From Suillus spraguei (lineage: Eukaryota > Basidiomycota > Agaricomycetes > Boletales > Suillaceae): a stretch of DNA of 64,000 bases. Within the stretch, counting starts at the first letter, position 1, and each line of letters begins with the position of its first letter. Location: positions 1 to 64,000 of the forward strand of contig JABCPU010000068.1 of the NCBI GenBank assembly GCA_016800925.1, in the 5' to 3' direction. Below are positions 32,555-44,497 of this stretch, one piece after another. A model generated the notes under the pieces. That model saw only the letters and a program-made list of their open reading frames with translations, was not told where the DNA came from and did no database searches. Position numbers and translations under genes: made by a program.

Positions 32555-34833
32555 ATGGCTTCAGAGGATCTTCATGTAATCTCCGCTGAATGGCTCAGAA
32601 GCTTAGAGGTTGCGACATCCACCGGAGATGCTAAGTCCAGAAAAAAATACATGGATTCCTCTCGGAGGTAGTCGATGGAAAGCCGCGACTTGAACATTCT
32701 GGTCTTCGTGATTTCAAGCTAGACAATCACACCGTCAATGCACCTTCACCATTCAAAGTGCCATATCTGCAAGTCATTAAAGGAGTACAAGGTGCTTTCA
32801 CATTTACCATTACGAAACCTGCTGCACTCGGACGAGGGTTCTTCCGTCTGACGCAAGATGGCAATGGCAACTGGAAGGCCTTAACTCTTTTCACAAACAT
32901 GCAGAACCTTATCGGGCATGAGGAGTCTTTAGAAGATCAATATGGCCTATATGAGGATCGAAAAATAACCTGGGAGGAGGATGTTAACGCAAGATTCCGT
33001 GCCATAGAGGCGGACCCCACTGTTATGATCGGTGCAGTGCAGTTTCTCCCATTAATTCTGATGGCCTGACGAGCATAAAAGTCGGTGGTGGACAAGCCAG
33101 CCTTATGTCTGCAGCGCGGCTGGGTAGGTTGGGTATCCGTGTGCTCATTATCGAGAAGAATGCGCGTGTCGGAGACTCCTGGCGAAAGCGGTATGTGCAA
33201 ACACAGCGATAGTATGTTATTCTTTGTTATAGATGCGAACCATAGGTACCCGAACCTTACGCTACATACAGCCGCACATCAAAGCTCTAGTACGTCTTGT
33301 CATCTTTTTATAAGAGGCTTGGAGCTAATATACATACAGTGCTTTACAGTCCTTATCCGTATGTACTTTCTACCGTTTAGAGTCATCATATATCTCAGTA
33401 ATACTAGGACAACCTTCCCCGAGTACATTCCTAAGGGGAAACTCGCTAATCCCCTGATTCATATGCTGTAGACCATGAATTGTGTATCTGGCTCTCGAGT
33501 AGTATAGCCTCGACTCCTGCGTATGACTCATCATCCGCAAGATGGACTGTGGAAATCCAACACGGAGACCAGAAGGTATTCCTTAAACCGAAGCACCTGA
33601 TACTTGCCACAGGAATCGGGAACCCTTACATTCCTACTTGGAATGGAATGGATAAATTTCAAGGAGCCTTGTATCATGCCGAGTTCCATAAAGATGCAGA
33701 ACAATTCCGAGGCAAACGCGTTGTCGTTGTGGGTGCGGTAAGTCATATGCTCCATGTCATAGTTGCGTGCGCACTCATGAGGGTGTCAGGGCAATGCTAG
33801 TGGAGACATGTGTCAAGATTTTGTAGCGCATGGTGCCACTGAGGTGCGTGTCCGTATTGAATTGTATTAAAATTATGATTTCATAAGGAAGGAAAGGTAA
33901 CAATGGTCCAAAGAAACGCTACATGCGTTATATCTTTGACTGTTGCAAAGGAAATCTCCAAGTCGCCTTTCCCTGACGGCACCCCTATTGAAGAACTGGA
34001 TTTTCGCAGAAATTCAATGCCTCTGCCCCTTATACTGCAACTGAAAATATCAGGTGGGACACAACGCACGAAGCTGTTGGACAAGGAACTTCACGACGGT
34101 TTGCGCAATGTTGGATTCAACCTAACCTGGGAAGTTTCTCCCGGTGGTGGCGAGGTTGGGCTAGAAGGATTTGTGTTTAGTCGCTGGGAGCGGGAGCTAG
34201 TGCGTTCACATTTGTTCTTGAGACGAGTGACATCTTGAACATTATGCAGTGATTGACGTTGGTTGTGGCAAGCTAATCGCCGAAGGCAGAATCAAGGTAT
34301 GACTTGTATTCGTTGTCTGAGAGCTGTATTAGATTGTTGCGATATCCGCTCAGATAAAGCAAGGCCAAGATATCAGTCACTTCGACAGAGATGGGATCAC
34401 GTTTAAAGACGGCTCCAAGCTTTCTGCAGATGTTATCGTCCTAGCGTATGGTCCGACTAGTAGTTTCTCGTTGGTCTTTCTCACGCATGCTGCAGTACAG
34501 GATACGAATCCATTATGAAGACCACAAGAGCTCTTCTTGGCAACGAAATTACCGATCAACTTCCGCCTGAGGTGTGGGGCCTGGACTCAGAGGGAGAACT
34601 TAATCAGACATATCGACCTTCTGGACATCCGGGACTTTGGTTTGCTACCGGTGGATTTGCATTCTCGCGTTTTTTCAGTAAACACCTGGTGGGCTACCTT
34701 CCTTCATTTGTCTATATATTTTTTGATGAATGTGATGATACAGGGTCTCCAGATCTTGGCAAGAGAACTAGGTATAGAAAGGGATGTTGCTGTAGTACAT
34801 GATACAAGGAGACCTCTTCTGTCTGCTCTTTGA
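32555..34833 (+). pseudogene. Flavin-containing monooxygenase-like gene with at least two disabling lesions
   Basis: The family is clear. After the leader (ASEDLHVISAEWLRSLEVAT) come an NTF2-like part (VNAPSPFKVPYLQVIKGVQG), a glycine-rich FAD site (GGGQASLMSAARLGRLG) and then VLIIEKNARVGDSWRKRYP. Further on are an HLILATG-type motif, a second nucleotide site (VVVVGAGNASGDMCQD across an intron) and SGHPGLWFATGGFAFSRF near the C-terminus. Lesions: near 32,640-32,660 the frame after TSTGDAKS breaks and roughly 30 expected residues are missing before FLSEVVDGKP. At about 33,460 one base is absent, so LANPLIH runs into TAG at 33469 while YAVDHELCIWLSS continues in another frame. A third phase mismatch lies at about 34,196-34,250. 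The other introns splice cleanly, so the damage looks recent. Confidence 0.8.
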
Positions 34834-35442
34834 CGATGTACAGTAGCAACTCAAGAAATACGATATTAGCAGGCTTGTTCTTCGTTACTCTGCAAATGGA
34901 CTCAACATGATGTCCCTTCGCGTTCTCACCCTCGATTAGACTCGTGACCAGCCAATGGTAGCCTAGGTCACCCATGTCTTGACCCACGTACATCAGGACG
35001 TCTATTTTCTGCCCATCGCCCAGTAGGATCGCATATAATTCGAATCCAAGCTCCTACTATGCCATAGACCTGCACGGTCGAGTGACGAGGCGATAAATTT
35101 ACATTATGATGTATTCAAAAATATTCAAAACAGATCGCAAGATCCGAACCGAGGCGAGACGCCGCCAATGTCGTTGGCGGCAGTGATACTATAGGTGGCG
35201 AAAGACACGCCATGGTTCTAACGTTCAAGCTCACCATGATCCATGAAATTGCCGGCCCGTAATGTTCCGCTGCGTTGAGCGCAGCGCTCCTATATAGCGG
35301 CACCGTGACCGAATGACGAATTGACTTAGCTAGATGGTGTCACGCTTCCCACCAACTCGCACTGGTCTCGGTCAATAATTACTAGATGCTTAGTCGCCTC
35401 AATCACATCCGTACTGCCTTGTTTTCTTTCGTGACACCTACA
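34834..35442. other. Intergenic; no supported gene
   Basis: It holds the end of the monooxygenase relic and the upstream region of the MsrA gene. Short open frames here (for example 34,712-34,993 minus) are antisense to the relic or random. Confidence 0.4.
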
Positions 35443-36180
35443 ATGTCGCATGCAGTTGATACGTCTCATTATCGTGCTGCCCTATCATCAGGCAAGTGAT
35501 CATTCTTCCTTTGAATATATGAGTCATGGACCAACCGCAACTACTTTTCAGGCGTTCATGCTCAAAGCGAGATTGCCACATTTGCTGCGGGGTGTTTCTG
35601 GGGTGTCGAACACATATTCCTGAAAGAATATCCTCCTTCGCAGAATAAGGGCATCCTCAAAACGAGCGTTGGATACACCGGCGGGCTGGAGAAAGCCCAA
35701 AACCCGACATACAGAGAAGTGTGCACTGGGACAACTAATCATGCTGAGGCCTTGAGAATTGAATTCGATCCTTCCATAGTCCAGTACGGAGAGCTCGTCG
35801 GTGAGTTGCTGTGCTAGTTCCGATCCAGATTCCACATAGCTAATCCTCTGCCAGAGTTTTTCTACCGCACCCATGACCCGACCACGCTGAACAGGCAGGG
35901 CGGTGATGTGGGCACTCGTACGATTGTTCCCTTGATATCATGTTTATGTTCTAATTGTCGACTAGAGTATCGCTCTGCAATTTTCACACATTCACCTGAA
36001 CAAATCAAGATAGCGAAGAACATCACGCAGAAGGTACAAGAGGAACATTTCAAGGGCCAAACGATCGTGACGGAAATTGAAGAAGCAGGGCAGTGGTATG
36101 ATGCCGAAGAATATCATCAGCTATACCTGTTCAAGGAGCCGAACGGCTACCAATGCCCAACACACAAGAAGCACTGGTAG
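35443..36180 (+). CDS. MXR1: Peptide-methionine (S)-S-oxide reductase MsrA
   Basis: This enzyme reduces the S-epimer of methionine sulfoxide in proteins, using thioredoxin, and repairs oxidative damage. ATG at 35443, then [15 protein letters not shown]. After the first intron: [20 protein letters not shown] with the catalytic cysteine in GCFWG, then [57 protein letters not shown], and after a third intron [19 protein letters not shown]. The C-terminus ends [11 protein letters not shown] at TAG 36178-36180, and its cysteine may be a resolving residue. About 190 aa, normal for the family. The first intron has a GC donor (separate entry). Confidence 0.94.
35492..35551 (+). other. Non-canonical GC-AG intron in the MsrA gene
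   Basis: The boundary reads CATCAG|GCAAGT ... TTTTCAG|GCGTT. It is needed to keep the frame (SSG then [10 protein letters not shown]). The extended consensus AG|GCAAGT is exactly that of known GC-AG introns. Length 60 nt. Confidence 0.8.
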
Positions 36181-36764
36181 GTGGATGAGATTGTGAACAG
36201 TGTGTCCGAGTATTGGAATCGATGAATGTACAGTAAATACCAATCGAAGTTGTGAACCACAACCAAAAACCGCCATCAGAGTTGTAAAAGCCCGTCCCTT
36301 TACAAATGTAACAAGGAGAGTGGTGCCGAACGGGCGATGTCAATGTGGACCCTGTACAGGTTCCGACTCAACTCTCTGCACCGTCATTTCTCGTCATTGG
36401 CGTTTTTGATTGTGGAAGGATGAAAATCAGAATATTTTCGTCGCGAATGTTATAAGGCTAATGCGTGGGAAAGTATGCGTGTGAATATCACTTCCATTTT
36501 AGACTCATGCACTTGAAGAAAGGCTGCGGCGACTTTCACATTTGCACGATCATTGTGTTTCGCAGTATTATCTTGTGCCATGGGACGTGAAGGTGAAGCA
36601 ATGAAGTTTGACGACGAAATTGTGGATCCGTCTGCGGCCATGGCATCGCACTCAACTCCATCAGCGATAGATGCTTACCTAATTTCGTTGATTGCGGTGT
36701 AGTCAAGTAACCGTTATTGCTCACGCGGCCACGTTGGGTTGGTAGTCACCTACAAGTCTAATCG
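36181..36764. other. Intergenic; possible 63-codon minus-strand ORF at 36450-36641
   Basis: On the minus strand an ATG at 36641 opens 63 codons (AADGSTISSSNFIASPSRPM onward) ending TAA at 36450. It is divergent from the gene at 36765 by 123 bp. Composition is Ser/Ala rich and no family is recognised. It could be a small real gene or chance. Confidence 0.3.
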
Positions 36765-37805
36765 ATGCCAGCTGCTCATCGAGTCCCAGAGGGTAGCCCA
36801 GTCGCTGCATTTCTATCCGAATATGCTTCTGACGCTGAGGTATACGTTAGCCACCTTGACACCACTGAGGTGTCAAGCCGAAAGTAAGTCCCACCTTGAG
36901 ACCCGAAGATAAGACTTAGCAACTTCCCATCGCAGGAGGCACTTCTTCATGATACTGAGTGCCAATCTTGCATGGTTCTTTCTGCTCGGCAAACGCACAT
37001 ACGGCGCTCTGTACCGCTACGGCATCTTGTTTATCCTCGGAAAAGTATTACCAATACTCAAGGCCCCTCCTCCTGCGGTGAACTGGCCATTAGCAGGTCA
37101 ACTGTGCCTTGACATATTTTTGTTGTCCGTGTTGCTGCCCTTGGTCAACAACTTCATCTCTGTCGTGAAGCTGCGATACTATCATGGGTTCCAGAAATCT
37201 GATATTGTCTTCCGAAAACCTAGTTCAGCAACCGTTGCAAATATTGTTTCTCAGCCTCCGGATAAAAGGGATTCATACATGAATGATATTCTGCGTCGTG
37301 CCGTCGATCCCGAGGAATTCAAACAGTCAACCTGGGGTATGCCTTGGGATGAGTGGACCGTGGATTTCCGGGCGATGGCAGTTGCGTACGAGGCAGAAAA
37401 GAAGGGATTGATCTCTAGAGATGCGTGGGAGCTAAGCGTATTCATGAAGATGAAGGATGGCTGGACCGTGATTGAGCACGGGAAAGTCAGTGACCCCTTG
37501 AGCCAAGTTGGTATGATGGACAAGCTTCAAGTACGTGATGTATCGTCTTATGTTGCCCACGCTTATGACGGCCGTAGCACAAACTCACTGCCATGGGCAA
37601 ACGACACGTGTTTACTCAGATGATGGAAGTCATTCAGGTCAAGACTGTCGCGAAAGACGGAACTGCGCTACCTGTCACAGAAGAAGTGGACGCAATTATC
37701 GCGGACATTTTTCGCCGGAACGAGGTGGATTTTGTGGAGTTGACAAGTGAATTGGCCACAGAGTCTCCCCGTTTTGCTGTCAACTCGTCAAAGAAAACGA
37801 AGTAG
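36765..37805 (+). CDS. Unrecognised membrane protein, about 290 aa
   Basis: The ATG at 36765 starts PAAHRVPEGSPVAAFLSEYA. An intron (GTAAGTCC to ATCGCAG) joins SSRK to RHFFMILSANLAWFFLLGKR. Hydrophobic segments lie at FFMILSANLAWFFLL, YGILFILGKVLPIL and LCLDIFLLSVLLPLVNNFI, suggesting two or three membrane spans. A conserved-looking soluble part follows (FRKPSSATVANIVSQPPDKR, DPEEFKQSTWGMPWDEWTVD), with acidic and aromatic residues. After an intron near 37,530-37,590 the last exon contains FTQMMEVIQVKTVAKDGTAL and ends VNSSKKTK at TAG 37803-37805. I do not recognise the family. Its coding quality, clean splice sites and length make it a convincing gene. Confidence 0.75.
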
Positions 37806-38203
37806 GCATGTGATATTCTGTGTATCTAGTACGTGAGTCTGCTGTACTAGCTGGACATCTTGAAATTGAATACCCGTTTAGGTCACGGGTGCCCATCGGA
37901 ATTACCATGACAAGTAGAACTATCTCTGTTTCTTTGCTTATCCCTATCGGTTAAGTGGTGGTCTCTTGAGCACGTTGGTATCGAGTCATCTGGTCCAGGC
38001 TATTCATATCACGTTCAGAGCAATGAGAAGAAATCAACGAAACAGGGACAATTCTACACTAGATGTCCTTATCCTTCAATTTAGCAGGCGCTAAGTTGCT
38101 TTACCCATAGCCGCAGCTTATCGGCAACCACAAGAGATAAAGCTCGATTGTGGGAGAGAGCTTTTGATGTTTATCGTCTGAATTTTTTTTTTCAATCCTT
38201 ACG

Positions 38204-39143
38204 ATGAATCCGTTTCAAGCTCCCTCTGATCGCGACTCCAGTAAAGAAGTAGAGAAGTATGCTCATGGTATTGGCGCCGCGACAAAAGATGTGGACACCG
38301 GTGTAGCACTTGTCGCAAGTATGTCCAGCGACAGGCTCGATCCTAGATCCGGATGATACAATACGAGTTCGGTATGTCTGCTCTAGTAGTTTCATAACTA
38401 GGCTTATAATTTTGTGTGACACAGCGAGCTCTTCTAATGTTCGAGTCCTCACCTAGTTTTAGGTTCTTTTCCCCTAATTCGCCCACCTAAGGTTTTTGAC
38501 GCCCGCGGAACGAGCCGATCTGGCGCTTGAAGGTACACTGTCATGGTCTGTAGTTTTGCGACAACACACTGGCCTCGATTTCTGCTGTAGGAAAATCAGA
38601 CTGGCGCAGAAAACAAGAAGGATCAGTGCCTGCGCCATTCCTTGGCACTCATTGACTTTCAGCGCTACTTTTATAGGATGACAAAGGCCTTGAAAGATCC
38701 AAAAACACGAATCTTTGTTCTCTTTCCCGCGCTCGATCAAATACCGAACTCGCCCAGCAATCAACGGCAAATAATCGTGACAGCTTTTGGTTTCAGCGCC
38801 CTGCAAACCACCTTGTCGAACTTTAACGATGGTTTCATGGAAGTTGCAGCAATTTGGACTGCCGCCATAATCGTCTCCCGGATACCAAACAGTCGTGCTT
38901 ATGTTTGGCGCAGTATACATCATCCCAGCTTTGGCTGGGTACTCTCGATTGAGTTCCTACCATGAAGCAATCAGGTCGCCTTACTTTTTGCCATCTGGCT
39001 TTACCAGAATTTGTCCTATCTCTGGCCTGGTTGACCAGCATTACTGCTGGGCACGGAGTAAGTAAGTCACAGGCAAAAGTTAAAAAGTAACAGCAGGTTG
39101 ATCAAACCAGGTGACCACGAATGCAATCATGTTGAGGGCGTAT
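38204..39143 (+). pseudogene. MFS transporter relic, allantoate-permease-like
   Basis: An ATG at 38204 starts NPFQAPSDRDSSKEVEKY and a TKDVDTGVALVASMSSDRLD leader typical of fungal DAL5-like permeases. The six N-terminal membrane helices expected next are missing: after a short intron-like stretch the sequence resumes in the central loop (FLTPAERADLALEG). The second half is recognisable: TKALKDPKTRIFVLFPALDQ, then IPNSPSNQRQIIVTAFGFSA, then AIWTAAIIVSRIPNSRAYV. TGA at 38963-38965 replaces an expected Trp codon after IEFLP. The matching sequence continues in shifting frames (SNQVALLFAIWL; LSLAWLTSITAGHG; VTTNAIMLRAY). Deletion, nonsense and at least two frameshifts make it non-functional. Confidence 0.75.
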
Positions 39144-39588
39144 ATTGTGCCTTTCGTTTTGTTGTATGTTCTCAAAGCACCACGGGTCCACGACTTTGTA
39201 GCCGCGCTTCGATTGGCATTTTTCTCGGCAGATCCATTACACAGTACACTCAATTAGTTGAGCCGATCACCATAATCCGCACAGGTGAGAACGGTACTTC
39301 AATGAAGTGAATGACTTTTCCAACGCAGTATGATTGCAGAGATGGTACACGCGGCTCGTTGTACATTCGTTACGCAATATAATACTCTATACTGATAGGT
39401 AATACGAAGAAATGAAGAAAGAGGAAATAAAAATAAAAAGTCACAAGAAGGTGCAATACGAACCACACCGCAAAAAGCAATAATGATCAGGATCAAGCAG
39501 AAAATATAATCTCACGGAAGGGAAAGAATCGGTTATAAAAACGGAGGAAGGATAAGTCTCTGTATTCGGTATTCAACGGTGAGTGCTA
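39144..39588. other. Interval between the MFS relic and the SET3 3' end
   Basis: No gene is supported. AT-rich sequence near 39,400-39,560 on the minus strand probably contains the SET3 3' untranslated region. Confidence 0.4.
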
Positions 39589-42500
39589 TCAACCCCAGCC
39601 ACTACGTCCCCGCTGTCGCGGTGCCCACCCGCGTTCTCGTTCCCAATCAAGACGGTCACGGTCACGACGATCACGATCAGCAGACGGTCCACGAGGAATG
39701 TATTGCGAACCACTGTACACGCGGCTACTGGGAGAAGAATATGTTGGTGGATGGGATGATTGACTGCTTATTCTCAGTGCCCGTGGCCCACTAGGTAGGG
39801 GCCGCGAGGGTCCATTCGAGGAAGGAGTGCTGGATAAGGGTGCTCTTGTCGGCGGAGGTGGGCCGCGCCAGGAAGCTGAAGACGACGGGGTGGATGTAAA
39901 ACTAGGAGACGAGGGATGTGAGGTCTGAAATGAGCGGGGTTGGGTTGGAGGCGTATAAGATCGGGGGAAAAACTGAGATGACTTTGGAGGAGAGGCACTT
40001 GTGATTTCTCCATCTTCGTGAGAGGGTCTGATAGAATAGGAAGCCGGAGCGGAAGGGGGCAAGGATGACGAAAGAGCTTTGGGTGATGGTTGTCTTTCTG
40101 TGCCCTTGGTCTGCTGGTGCAATGGAGGTGGAGGTGGGTCTGGTGCAGATGGCGATGCCCTATCATAGGCACCCACAAGTCCATTGGGTATAGAAGTTTC
40201 CAGCATCTCGACCTTGGCCATGAGAGAAGCGGACTCTGCAAGTTCGCCGTTGGGATGAGCGTGATCCATGCTGCGAACAGATCTCAGGGACGCGACAAGA
40301 GACCTGGACGGGGATGGAGGAGCGCCTCGTGGCTCGGATTCACAGCGCCGCTGACGCTTAGCAGGTGGATCCTCCAGTACGCACTGCACGACGTTCTGCA
40401 TGGCCGAAGAAACGATAGGTTCGTCTTTCACCCCCTCAACAGCCGGTTGCGCAACATTATGACCATCCATCACCCCATCCTGCCCCCCACTTACATCCGA
40501 CATGGTCAGTTCCAAATCACGCTCTTGGTCTGTCCCCTCAGAATCCCTCCCCAGCCGCTCATCTGCACCATCTTCATCCACATGCATCCCTTCGTCCCCG
40601 CTCTCCTCTAGCAATCCCATACCCAGCCCACCAGGCGACCCACACTCCCGCTCCCGCTCCTTCGCCATTTCTTCTCGTTGCTTCTTCTTGCGCAGGGCGA
40701 AGTCCTTTAGGGACATCTTCACCTTTGGAGGAGGCACCGGTGACTGTTCGCGTGCAGGTGACATAAGTCCATGCGTCGGTGGAGTGGATTCGCGTGTTGC
40801 TGGCGTGGATTCGTGTATAGGTAACGCGGGTTCGCACGATGGAGGTGGTGAACCGGAATCACGGAGGGATAGCGTTGACTCGGATATCAATTGCGCAGGT
40901 GGAGTTGAATCGCGCATGACTGATGGCATGAACGTATGTGCAGGTGGCGCTTTATCTGGTGGCACTATCTCGACCTCAACAGACGTTCCGTCATGTACAG
41001 GGCTCCTATTTAATTGTGATGCAGCATCCACTGCCGAGCCAGCTGTTTTGTCATCTTCAGGTGGAGGGGTATGTGAATAGATAGGAGGCGCTTCCCACTC
41101 CGATTTAAGCGGAGTATGCTCAGTAGCCTTCAAGGACGATTGCTCATGTGACACCTCCGGGGATGCAAACCGCACACGATAGGGCAAAGAAGCGCCAGGC
41201 ATCGATGGATTAGACGATTGCGGATAGACCATGGCTTGTGCGGTCGATGTGTCTGGAGGATTCTTGCTATTGGATGATTGGTGCGGCGGAGGGGATGATA
41301 CCGACATAGGACGCCTAGACGAGTTTGTCAGAGGCACTCCAAAGAGGGATGGTGACCCGGAGCGCATATCAGGCAGAACGGGTGATAAAAGAGATAGTTT
41401 CGAGAATGTCGCTGAGGGCGAGACGGATGCGAATGCAACGGAGGAAATGGTCGTGGGGTCGAGAGCTGCCGGCATTGGTGGTGGCGGCATTTGACGGATA
41501 TCTATGAAGAGAGAGAGGGCCAGTTAACATGCGGCACACAAAAATTCAAACACGACAGAATTGTCCAACACGAAAATAAAGCTTACCAGAACCGGAAGAC
41601 GTATTGTTCACATCGATATCCATTCCGTCCACCATGCTCTCCGGGGATGGCGGTGAAGGGCTGTCTCCAGACGTTGGTGCTGGACTGTCTGCTGACAGTA
41701 ATGTCGGGCTTCTCCAGTCTGTTGTAGACACCGGGGCGGGTGGACTATGTCCACTCAATACTGGTGAACTATGACCATGTGCTCCCAATGGGCTTTGTCC
41801 GTGCTGTCCGTGCGAACTTGATGGGCTCTGTCCGTTGATAGAAACCAAATCTTTTTCATTCCGCGAAAAGACACGCTCGTCACGATCATGCGACACGGAT
41901 ACAGACACAGTGTGCATCCGCCTCTTACGCATCCTCGGCGGAATCTTCTCCTCGCTGATGTCCATCGAGTCGGGAGTAGGCCCTACACAGAAAATAGAAT
42001 ACTGGGCATGAGCAAGTCTGGATTAAGAAGCAAAGAGGGATGGGGGTGTAGTGGACGGGCGCGCTAAGAAAGACAAATACGCGCCGCGGAGCGAACACAC
42101 CAAAAGTCAAAAGACAACTGAACAAGCTCACCGTCACCCTCCACATCCACATCTGCGTCCACATCTGTCTCCTCCGTCGCACGACCCTTGCCCTTCCTAT
42201 CGCTTGTCTTCATGGAATTCGAAGTTCGTGACGCATTCGAGGTAGAAATTGTAGGGCGCCAATTCGACGGCCCTCCGTTGGGTCCCAAATTCGACGACCC
42301 AGCGGGAGCATTGAAACTTGAAGGCCATACGCCAGGTCCAGCACTCGATAACCTACCGCTCGACCCAGCACCAAAACCTCCACTCAACTCAGAACCAAAC
42401 CCCCCAGTCGACCCAGCGCCAAAGCTGACCCCAGATCCCGACGGAACCATCTCCACACCACCAACGCCCCCACCAAACGGCACCTTCTCCCGCGTCCTAA

Positions 42501-44497
42501 AGCCGCGCTTCGCACCAATTAGTGGACCAAGGTCAATTTTCCGGGCCAATGTAGATGACGATGGTGTGTTCCCATTCAAACCGTTTGTGCTGATAATGGC
42601 GCCACCGTTCCCGTTGACACTAGTCGTGTTCGCATTCATCTGAATCCCAAGACCTACCATATTCCGCCCATGCTCGTGTCCCCAATTCTCCTTGTCTGAG
42701 CTCGACCCATCGCCTGCATCCGCCTTCCCTGCCTGCCTCGCCCCATTCCCATTCATCATCCCAATACCTGTACCATTCGTTGTCCCGGTACCGGAAGCAT
42801 TCATCGCCACAGCGCCTACACCATTCAGCCCGACGCCCGTACTATTCATAGGCTGCCCTGATGCACGCGTAACATTAGATGCATCAAGTTCGCCATCGAC
42901 ATACTGCGCCATGACGTTCAATACGCAGTCTTTTGCGCGGGCACCGCATGCGCACGTCGTGAATGTGGAGCTGAGGGCATGGAGGATTGAGGTCATTTGT
43001 GCGCGGAGGTGAGTTAGGTGGTATGGCCTGTTCCAACGAGTGAGTCAGTAGTGGGTCGAGGATGCAGAGTGGAATGGGAGCGGGATGATGAAGGAGGTAA
43101 ACGCACGGAGCGGTAAACGGTCCACGATCAATTAGAACGAAACAAAAAATGGGGGTTAAGAAAAGAGAACAGGGGAAAAGAAAGACGCACGAGAATAGAT
43201 GTGGGCTTTCAATGAGGGCTGGAAGACTGTGCACTGCATTTCCGTCGTCCCATTCCCAACCGAGAACGACTTCTTCGTTGGCTTTGAGGTCGCGCAGTGC
43301 GAATACGCCAAATGTTAGGGTTTCTGAGTCTGAGTCTGTCTTACCGCTCTTCTTCTCCCCACCTTCCCTCTTCTCCTTCTTCACACTTTCTGTTTCCTCT
43401 TTCTCGGACGACTCCTTTGCCTTAGATTCATCTTTTGCCTTGGGGCACAGTAAGGGCCTCAGCACTGCATTTGGACGACACCCATTCCGTGCAAAGCGTC
43501 CCTCGTCGCCAACGACCCTCGCATCGAGGGCAACGTCCAGTGGTGGACCCATGAGGTGCACGAATGGCTTCGGCATACCAAGGTGGGCATACGCATTGAG
43601 CGGATCGGCGAGGTAAGAGGCGCTCGGGGTGATAGCACAGGTAAACGGGGCAATGTAGCTAGATGAAGGAACCGGCGTCGTTGTGTGGAGGCTGTAGGTG
43701 GGCGGGCGAACGAGGGGGTTGGTGTGTAGCTGACTTGGGGAGGGTGTGGGTGGGACTTGGTGAATCTGTGTACGGTTGGGATGTATGGGTGGTGAGAGGG
43801 CGGTGACGCCCCGCCATGCCTGGGCTTGTCTGCGGAGTCTGGCATGGGCTTCTGTTGTAACAATATCTTTAGTGATGGGAACGTAGGATAGAGACCACGG
43901 TTCGTCAATGTCGACCGGCTCGTCTTCTCCATGCTGTGTAGGTGTCGGCAGCGGGTGCGGCGTCGATGGGGATATGATAGATGCTCTACGTTTCTTCTTT
44001 GCGTTTCCAGAGCCCTCGATAGCAGCAGCACTAGCTCGTCGTCGTTGTACGGGCGAGCCCGCTCTATCTCGTTTTTTGCTCTTGTCTTTATCTTTTTCCT
44101 TGTCTCTTTCCTTTTCCCTGGCTTGCATCTCTGAGACACGTTGCTTCTGGAGGCGGACCGCACGCTCACGGTTAACAGGACGAGGATCACAGTCCCAACA
44201 GCGCCACTCTTCTGGGACCTCTCCCTCGACAATATCGAAGCATGCTGCATGGCACCAACGAGAGCAAACGTCGCAGGCAATGCTGAAGCCATCATCGAAG
44301 AGAAAACCACATATACAGCTGATAGCGTCTGCGTCTGAAAGAGGAGGGCTAGCTGATGGTGTTGGTTGTGATGTTGTCGTTGGCAGTTGTCTTGATGTCG
44401 GTATTGGTGTTGGTTTTCTGATTTGAGGAATTGTGTTGTTGTTTAAAGGAGAAAGGCTGAGGAGACCGAGTGCAGCCTCCGTTGCATCGCTGTTCAT
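39589..44497 (-). CDS. SET3: Set3-like PHD-SET chromatin protein
   Basis: Homologue of yeast Set3, the scaffold of a histone deacetylase complex, and related to animal MLL5. Start ATG at 44497 (NSDATEAALGLLSLSPLNNN). A PHD finger follows: CICGFLFDDGFSIACDVCSRW, then CHAACFDIV and RCWDC, about 44,340-44,190. A basic linker leads to a SET domain (FVHLMGPPLDVALDARVVGD; RFARNGCRPNAVLRPLLCP; FGVFALRDLKANEEVVLGWE; 43,620-43,200), interrupted in the middle by a charged Lys/Glu/Ser insert. The usual NHSCxPN motif reads RNGCRPN, as in the catalytically inactive Set3/MLL5 group. Then come CACGARAKDC, an Asn/Gly/Thr repeat region, and a very long Ser/Pro-rich tail ending RQRGRSGWG at TGA 39591-39589. 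Four main exons. Confidence 0.87.

Noticed and set aside
38425..38470. Possible tRNA B-box (GTTCGAGTCC-like)
   Set aside because: No matching A box at the right distance and no cloverleaf could be drawn; it lies within the MFS relic.
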